Under the pieces are notes generated by a model, which was not told the origin of the DNA, did no database searches, and saw only the letters and a list, made by a program, of their open reading frames with translations. From contig JAFSWJ010000071.1 of the NCBI GenBank assembly GCA_017444545.1, positions 1 to 11,080 of the forward strand: 11,080 nucleotides of DNA, written 5' to 3'. Both the position numbers and the translations under genes were made by a program. Source of the stretch: Lachnospiraceae bacterium (GTDB lineage Bacteria > Bacillota > Clostridia > Lachnospirales > Lachnospiraceae). This document shows, piece after piece, positions 6,738 through 11,080 of the stretch (positions are counted from its first letter, which is position 1; each line of letters opens with the position of its first letter).

Positions 6738-7973
6738 TCACTTCAGGTAGCCCCACGGGTTCACATATGCCCCGTTTTTTCGAACTCCAAAGTGAAGATG
6801 GGGTCCCGTGCTGCGGCCGGTGGAACCGACTGCCGCAATCTTTTGCCCGGCACTCACCTGCTGACCGGTCCCGACTGAAACCGAGGATGCATGCATATAA
6901 ACCGTCAGCAGATCATCCCCGTGATCTATCATCACATAGTTTCCCATGGATGAGGAATACCCCGTAGCTGCCACCACACCGTCATAGGCTGCAAGTATAG
7001 AGGTTCCGGTGGGAGCTGCAAAATCCACTCCGTTGTGCATCTTTTTAATGCCCAGGGTGGGATGCTCCCTCATGCCGAATTCATCCGATATCCTGGTGTA
7101 ACCGGGGCAGGGCATGGTAAACATGCCGCCATCGTACTTTGGTCTCTCCGCTTCCTCCAGCGCCTTTTTGCTTGCTGCCAGTGCAGCCTCCAGTGCCTTG
7201 ATCTGGGCATCCTGCTCGGCTGCCATCTTTTCATATTCGGCGATCTGCTGTTCCTTGCTGCCGATCTGAGCGTCATAGGAGGAAAGCTCCTTTTGCTTGT
7301 CCTCTATGAGACCCTCCATATCCTCGGATTCCTTTTGCTTTTCCCGTCTCTGCTCAACCAGCGAATCCCTGACCTCTTCCAGTTTTTCCTTTTTTTCTTT
7401 CACATCTTCCACGCAGGCGATGTATTCCTGCAGCTTTTTTCTGTCATATTCGGACAGGGCCTCTATATAGGTGGCCTTGTTGAGAAAGTCACCCATATCC
7501 CTTGCCGAAAAAAGGATATCCTCCATGCCTCCAAAGCGATTCCTGTATATGAAGCGCAGCTGCTTTTTCATTTCAGCATACTGTGCCCTGCTTTTTTCTT
7601 CGGCCTCCTTCAGTTCGGCCTGTGCTTTTTTTTCCTCGATCTCATTTGCTGAGATCATGGAATCTATCTCATCTATATTATCATGGATCTGCCCGATTGC
7701 TAAGTCCAGATCCTCGATATAGCTTTCAACATCCGCTTTTCCGCTTTTGAGAGAACCGATGAGAGCCTTGGCCAGTGCTATGCTCTGGTTAACTTTTGCC
7801 TTTTCTCCGGCCGCAGCCTTGACTGCTTCTTCCTCCTTCTGTATCTTTTCTCTGAGCTCATCCCCGTATACGCTTTTCTTTGGTAACACGAAAACTAATG
7901 CCGTGCAAACGATGATGCACAGCATTATAATAAGAGCGTATCTGTTTTTCGGAGCGTTTTTATTGTTATCCAA
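6738..7973 (-). CDS. PcsB/EnvC-like coiled-coil M23 peptidase, probable FtsEX effector
   Basis: Predicted exported peptidoglycan endopeptidase of 411 residues. A basic N-terminus and hydrophobic segment (about 11-31) give a signal peptide or anchor. A long coiled coil (about 38-278) follows, then an M23 (LytM) domain (about 285-411). The metal ligands are intact: H313 and D317 in MHNGVDFAAPTGT, H361 in YMHASS, and H392 and H394 in GPHLHFG. This is therefore a potentially active enzyme, unlike EnvC, whose LytM domain is degenerate. The coiled coil contains ILFSARDMGDFLNKATYIE and EYDR (153-178), the stretch shared with the SleB-type protein of the left operon. The start is TTG at 7971-7973: it lies one base after the ftsX stop, GAGGG stands six bases upstream, and the nearby ATG (7976-7978) is in another frame. 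Position directly after ftsX supports regulation of its wall-cutting activity by FtsEX, as known for PcsB, CwlO and RipC. That link is inferred. Confidence 0.9.
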   Translation of the reverse strand: MDNNKNAPKNRYALIIMLCIIVCTALVFVLPKKSVYGDELREKIQKEEEAVKAAAGEKAKVNQSIALAKALIGSLKSGKADVESYIEDLDLAIGQIHDNIDEIDSMISANEIEEKKAQAELKEAEEKSRAQYAEMKKQLRFIYRNRFGGMEDILFSARDMGDFLNKATYIEALSEYDRKKLQEYIACVEDVKEKKEKLEEVRDSLVEQRREKQKESEDMEGLIEDKQKELSSYDAQIGSKEQQIAEYEKMAAEQDAQIKALEAALAASKKALEEAERPKYDGGMFTMPCPGYTRISDEFGMREHPTLGIKKMHNGVDFAAPTGTSILAAYDGVVAATGYSSSMGNYVMIDHGDDLLTVYMHASSVSVGTGQQVSAGQKIAAVGSTGRSTGPHLHFGVRKNGAYVNPWGYLK

Positions 7974-7974
7974 C

Positions 7975-8859
7975 TCATACCCTCAGGTGGCGTCTGACCG
8001 TGAAAAGGCTTCCCAGAAATCCTATGCCGACTCCCATGATGACTGAAACGGGAGCAAGCGTGTAAAAGATCTCATCTGCCGAAACAAATACCAGTATGGA
8101 GCTGAGCACGGAATACTTTGCCAGAACATAGTTTATCAGATTGTCATAGAGGTAGTAGAGAAGCGCAAGCGGTATACCCGCGCCTATGATACCGAGTATG
8201 ATACCCTCATAAACAAACGGAGCACGCACAACGTAATCCGTTGCCCCGATGAGCTTCATGATAGCTATCTCCTCGCGTCTGACCGTGATGCCTATGGCAA
8301 CCGTATTGCTGATGAGGAATATGGATACGGCAAGGAGGATTCCTATGATGCCCAGGGATACATAAGCCACAAGGGAATTGACATTTGAAAGGGCGTTTGC
8401 CACATTTGCCGACTTGTGTACCTCCCTGATGCCGGGAACCGTCTGCAGATATCCCACCAGGCTGTCCTGCATGGATACATCATTCAGGTAGATCTCATAG
8501 TTTGCGCAGTCAGAAAGGGGATTGTCATCTCCAAAGGTATCCACATATTCTCCGAGATAATCGTCCTTGAAGGAATCCCAGGCTTCCTGGGCTGAGACAA
8601 ACACGATCCTTGAAACCTCTGCCCTTTTTCCAATCTCCTGGCCTATCTCCTGGATACGCATGTCATCGATCCCTTCGTCAAAAAAGACCGTGACCGCCAC
8701 TCCTGACTGGGCGGTCCTGACTATGTTCTGGAAATTGACCACCACCGCATAGAAAAGACCAAAGAGAAATACACAGGCGGAAATGGTAGCCACCGTTGCC
8801 AGCGAGAATACCTTGTTCCTCAATATGTTTTTGATTCCCTGTCTGAATGTGTAACCCAA
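7975..8859 (-). CDS. ftsX: Cell division ABC transporter permease FtsX
   Basis: Membrane partner of FtsE. The FtsEX complex does not appear to transport a solute; it passes ATP-driven motion to peptidoglycan hydrolases outside the membrane. The 294-residue protein has the expected layout: TM1 at about 19-42, an external domain at about 43-163, TM2 at about 164-190, a cytoplasmic stretch RREEIAIMKLIGA (194-206), TM3 at about 214-238 and TM4 at about 266-288. The sequence NILRNKVFSLATVATISAC is characteristic of Gram-positive FtsX. The start codon is TTG at 8857-8859, giving MGYTFRQGIKN; no in-frame ATG or GTG lies between it and the ftsE stop, and homologues begin at this place. GAGG and TAGG in the ftsE end can serve as ribosome binding sites. 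The gap to ftsE is only four bases, and the next gene begins one base after its stop. Confidence 0.94.
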   Translation of the reverse strand: MGYTFRQGIKNILRNKVFSLATVATISACVFLFGLFYAVVVNFQNIVRTAQSGVAVTVFFDEGIDDMRIQEIGQEIGKRAEVSRIVFVSAQEAWDSFKDDYLGEYVDTFGDDNPLSDCANYEIYLNDVSMQDSLVGYLQTVPGIREVHKSANVANALSNVNSLVAYVSLGIIGILLAVSIFLISNTVAIGITVRREEIAIMKLIGATDYVVRAPFVYEGIILGIIGAGIPLALLYYLYDNLINYVLAKYSVLSSILVFVSADEIFYTLAPVSVIMGVGIGFLGSLFTVRRHLRV

Positions 8860-8863
8860 AATC

Positions 8864-9550
8864 CTAATCCTCGTCTATATAACTGCCTTTTTTCTGATCA
8901 CTCAGGATGATGCCTTTTTTCAGCGTGATCACCCTCTTTTTCATGGCGTTGACGATCTCTCTGTTATGTGTGACCACAAGAACCGTGGTGCCATCCCTGT
9001 TTATCTGCTCCAAAAGCTTCATTATCTCCCACGATGTCCTGGGATCCAGATTTCCCGTAGGCTCATCTGCAAGCAGAATGGGAGGCTTGTTGACTATGGC
9101 GCGTGCCACTGCTACTCTCTGCTGTTCGCCTCCGGACAGCTGTTTGGGTCGGGATCTGTATTTCTCCGCAAGGCTCACAAGTGACAGCACAGAAGGTACA
9201 TTCTTTCTGATCTGTCTATTGGGAACAGAAATGACTCTTTGTGCAAATGCCACATTCTCATATACATTTCTGTCCTTCAAGAGTCTGAAATCCTGGAAGA
9301 CGACTCCTATATTTCTCCTGTACTTGGGGATCTGTCTGTGTTTCAGCTTTCCGACGTCTGTATTGTTGACAATTATCCTGCCGGATGAAGGGGTCAGCTC
9401 CCTGAGGAGGAGCTTGATCATGGTTGATTTTCCCGAACCGGAGTCTCCTACAACAAATACAAATTCTCCGGGTTCAATATGTATGCTCACATTGTTCAGG
9501 GCCGGCGCTCCGGTCGAGTATGTCTTGCTGACATCCTCAAGGATTATCAT
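8864..9550 (-). CDS. ftsE: Cell division ATP-binding protein FtsE
   Basis: Cytoplasmic ATPase of the FtsEX complex; its ATP cycle controls FtsX and, through it, wall hydrolases during division or elongation. The 228-residue length is typical. Walker A is GDSGSGKST (35-43), the Q-loop glutamine is Q86 in VVFQDFRLL, the signature is LSGGEQQR (138-145), Walker B is ILLADEPTGNLDP (158-170), and the switch histidine is H195 in VVTHN. All catalytic residues are present. VVFQDFRLL and the start MIILEDVSKTY are characteristic of FtsE rather than LolD/MacB relatives. ATG 9550 is clear; the sequence AAGGAGAG, at the end of the upstream gene, is about 12 bases away, longer than usual. ftsX follows after four bases. 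The upstream neighbour is a glycosyltransferase-like gene ending seven bases before. Confidence 0.96.
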   Translation of the reverse strand: MIILEDVSKTYSTGAPALNNVSIHIEPGEFVFVVGDSGSGKSTMIKLLLRELTPSSGRIIVNNTDVGKLKHRQIPKYRRNIGVVFQDFRLLKDRNVYENVAFAQRVISVPNRQIRKNVPSVLSLVSLAEKYRSRPKQLSGGEQQRVAVARAIVNKPPILLADEPTGNLDPRTSWEIMKLLEQINRDGTTVLVVTHNREIVNAMKKRVITLKKGIILSDQKKGSYIDED

Positions 9551-9556
9551 GGCTTT

Positions 9557-10231
9557 TCAGCTCTCCTTATCCATTTCATATTTCCTCGCCTGTCTTTTGA
9601 ATATTCTGGCTGTCAGCATGTTCAAAAAACCGCGGTTGTTTATGGTTCCGTCCTCCCTGACCCTTTGCATGTCCGGAGTGACAAGGATCATGACTCTGGC
9701 GTTTATCTTTATCTTCTGGCTGATGAACCTTTCCTGCACGGGGGAGGAGAAGTTTACAAATACCACATCGGGAGCCACTGAATTGATCTCGTTTACGATA
9801 TTCTCGGGATCTTCTCCCTCCCTTGCGATATACCGCCTGCCGGGAACGATCCCCTCCTCTATGAGTTTGAGACCGGATATAAATGCCTCTGCCTTTTCCA
9901 TCGAATCGGAAACAACAAAGATCCTGCTCTTTTCCCTTGCGATCATCCTGAGGAAGCCCTTGAAAAAAAGATTTCTCTCTATCTCCTTTTCCCTGCTCCT
10001 GTTTGATATACCGCAGGCATTCAGTATGTCCACGCTGTCCGGAAGGACTAAATCCGCATCTGCTATGAGATCACAAAGTTCAGGTGTATCCTTTGCAGTC
10101 AGGAGCACGTCTCTTGAAACGAAATAAATGACATTGAGGCCGCCTTTTTTCAGGTATCCGGAGGTCTTTGAAAGACACTCTCTCGCCGTCAGGTCACTTA
10201 TCCGTACTCCCATCAACTCCGTTTTTTTCAT
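9557..10231 (-). CDS. Divergent WecG/TagA/CpsF-family glycosyltransferase-like protein
   Basis: Resembles GT26 enzymes, which add N-acetylmannosamine or related sugars to a lipid-linked sugar at the inner membrane face (TagA for wall teichoic acid, WecG for enterobacterial common antigen). The family pattern is visible over 224 residues: GVRISDLTARECL at the start, DLIADADLVLPDSVDIL (54-70), a FVVSDS strand (105-110), and PDVVFVNFSSPVQERFI (154-170), equivalent to the usual PDIL-VGLG-PKQE-WI. Key positions differ, however. The TxN motif is VSRD (38-41), the PDG motif is PDSVD, and the glycine-rich strand before PxQE has become VNFSSP. The basic C-terminus (RIFKRQARKYEMDKES) may touch the membrane. 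The gene heads the ftsEX transcript, with its own promoter and an AAAAGG site eight bases before the ATG. It may be active on a different sugar or may have lost activity. Family assignment is fairly firm; function is not. Confidence 0.75.
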   Translation of the reverse strand: MKKTELMGVRISDLTARECLSKTSGYLKKGGLNVIYFVSRDVLLTAKDTPELCDLIADADLVLPDSVDILNACGISNRSREKEIERNLFFKGFLRMIAREKSRIFVVSDSMEKAEAFISGLKLIEEGIVPGRRYIAREGEDPENIVNEINSVAPDVVFVNFSSPVQERFISQKIKINARVMILVTPDMQRVREDGTINNRGFLNMLTARIFKRQARKYEMDKES

Positions 10232-10248
10232 AGTTTAAACCTTTTGGT

Positions 10249-10277
10249 ATAATACCATATGTGGGTATAAGGTGCAA
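10249..10277 (-). promoter_or_regulatory. Probable sigma-A promoter of the glycosyltransferase-ftsEX operon
   Basis: On the - strand, TTGCAC (10272-10277) and TATTAT (10249-10254) are 17 bases apart, and TGG precedes the -10 box as an extended -10. The predicted start near 10242 leaves a 5' leader of only about 11 bases before ATG 10231, with the AAAAGG binding site at its extreme end. The -10 box lies inside the perfect inverted repeat GGTAT-A-ATACC (10246-10256), a possible operator. The -35 box lies about 11 bases beyond the terminator stem of the upstream gene. Confidence 0.6.
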
Positions 10278-10288
10278 GAAAAATACAA

Positions 10289-10312
10289 GATAAGGGTTTT
10301 TACGCCCTTATC
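10289..10312 (-). terminator. Rho-independent terminator overlapping the end of the sirtuin gene
   Basis: GATAAGGG and CCCTTATC form a perfect 8-bp stem with an 8-base loop (10297-10304). In the - direction it is followed by TTGTATTTTTC. The sirtuin stop codon TAA (10300-10302) lies in the loop, so the terminator starts inside the coding region. It separates the sirtuin from the ftsEX operon at least in part. Confidence 0.65.
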
Positions 10313-11034
10313 CTGTCAAACACCTCTCCTATGGGAGCATTTATCACGAGGTCAGCCCTGCTGTCCATCCCTGTCTCTCCCTTGTTGATGAGGACGAGAT
10401 TCTTTCCTCTGAAATAGTTGACAAGCCCCGCTGCAGGATAGACCACAAGCGAAGTCCCGCCTATGATCAGCATATCCGCCTCGGATATGGCTCTGACGGC
10501 GTTTTGAACTGTATAGTCGTCAAGACCCTCCTCATAGAGAACGACATCCGGCTTGATCGTCTCACCGCATTCATCGCACTTTGGCACGCCGTCATGCGAT
10601 CTCATGTAGTCCACATCAAAGAATTTGCGGCACTTCATGCAATGATTCCGAAGCACGGAGCCATGAAGCTCGTATACCGTCCTGCTGCCGGCCGCCTGAT
10701 GCAGACCGTCTATATTCTGCGTAACTACTGCCTTGAGTTTGCCTTTTTCCTCTAGCTCGGCCAGCTTTTTGTGTGCTTTGTTCGGCAGGACTCCCTCCAC
10801 CAGGATCTTGTCCCTGTAGAATCTGTAGAATTCATCCGGCTTTCTCATGAAAAAGGTATGGCTCAGTATCTCCTCCGGGGGATATTTGTAGTGCTGGTTA
10901 TAGAGTCCATCCCGGCTTCGAAAGTCCGGGATACCGCTTTCCGTGGAAACGCCGGCGCCGCCAAAAAAGACTATATAGCTGCTCTCGTCCACCATCTTTT
11001 GCAGTTCTTCAATCTTTTCATCAACTGATGCCAT
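10300..11034 (-). CDS. cobB: NAD-dependent protein deacylase of the sirtuin family
   Basis: Removes acetyl or other acyl groups from lysines using NAD, giving nicotinamide and O-acyl-ADP-ribose; in the cytoplasm. The 244-residue protein has every core motif: GGAGVSTESGIPDFRS (25-40) for NAD binding, TQNIDGLHQ (105-113), catalytic H124 in ELHGS, a structural zinc site C132, C135, C153 and C156, KPDVVLYEE (161-169), and GTSLVVYPAA (193-202). The VVLYEE form in place of the VVFFGE of Thermotoga Sir2 is, from memory, common in clostridial sirtuins. The Ala/Tyr/Arg arrangement of SIRT5-like desuccinylases is not apparent, so deacetylation is the likelier reaction. ATG 11034 is preceded by AGGTG at about five bases. 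An AGGAGG at about 20 bases is too far away to serve it. The gene ends in its own terminator, so shared regulation with ftsEX is uncertain. Confidence 0.94.
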   Translation of the reverse strand: MASVDEKIEELQKMVDESSYIVFFGGAGVSTESGIPDFRSRDGLYNQHYKYPPEEILSHTFFMRKPDEFYRFYRDKILVEGVLPNKAHKKLAELEEKGKLKAVVTQNIDGLHQAAGSRTVYELHGSVLRNHCMKCRKFFDVDYMRSHDGVPKCDECGETIKPDVVLYEEGLDDYTVQNAVRAISEADMLIIGGTSLVVYPAAGLVNYFRGKNLVLINKGETGMDSRADLVINAPIGEVFDRIRA

Positions 11035-11080
11035 ATTACACCTGTTATGAAGTGACCTCCTGTCAAGTACTTTTTCAGGA

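Noticed and set aside
8907..10127. A 406-codon open frame on the + strand opposite ftsE and the glycosyltransferase gene
   Set aside because: It is fully antisense to two well-supported genes, rich in Ser, Leu and Phe as expected from reverse-complement codon bias, has no plausible ribosome binding site and no recognisable domain.
11061..11066. TTGACA on the - strand as a -35 box for the sirtuin gene
   Set aside because: A perfect -35 sequence, but no -10-like hexamer occurs 16-18 bases downstream; the nearest candidate (TGTAAT, 20 bases away) runs almost into the start codon. The promoter probably lies outside the window.
11055..11067. Small inverted repeat TGAC-AGGAG-GTCA upstream of the sirtuin gene
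   Set aside because: Four-base arms are too short to separate from chance without conservation data.

Overview
The window looks like ordinary chromosomal DNA from a Gram-positive member of the Clostridia, most likely Lachnospiraceae. This is inferred from three things: the protein sequences (clostridial-type sirtuin, ribose-5-phosphate isomerase B, long-form threonylcarbamoyl-AMP synthase), the gene order ftsE-ftsX-M23 hydrolase-CtpA protease, and the abundance of AGGAGG-like ribosome binding sites. I see no phage, transposon, CRISPR, tRNA or rRNA signature.

The left half (1-5422) reads on the + strand. It opens with the 3' end of an unrecognised gene, followed by a gap of about 185 bases carrying a good promoter (TTCACA, 17 bp, TACTAT, with an extended -10 TGG). 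Five tightly packed, partly overlapping genes follow: a membrane-anchored SH3/GH18 glycoside hydrolase, threonylcarbamoyl-AMP synthase (tRNA t6A), RpiB, dCMP deaminase (ComEB-like), and an exported coiled-coil protein with a SleB-type cell wall hydrolase domain and a very acidic tail. Two of the junctions are 4-base ATGA overlaps and one is an 8-base overlap, so translational coupling is likely.

The right half (5471-11034) reads on the - strand and converges on the left operon at about 5423-5470. In transcription order, a sirtuin deacylase comes first and ends in a hairpin terminator whose loop contains its stop codon. A promoter follows at once (TTGCAC, 17 bp, TATTAT, again with TGG), then a divergent WecG/TagA/CpsF-type glycosyltransferase, ftsE, ftsX, a PcsB-like coiled-coil M23 peptidase, and an S41 PDZ protease (CtpA). 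ftsX and the M23 gene both appear to start with TTG.

The common theme is remodelling of the cell envelope: FtsEX, its probable M23 effector, a processing protease, a second protein with the same kind of coiled coil but a SleB-type catalytic domain, and a GH18 enzyme related to those acting on spore or cortex peptidoglycan. The most interesting point is that the two coiled-coil hydrolases, on opposite strands and with unrelated catalytic domains, share a recognisable regulatory segment. This suggests a common partner such as FtsX. Most of the other genes are ordinary housekeeping functions.
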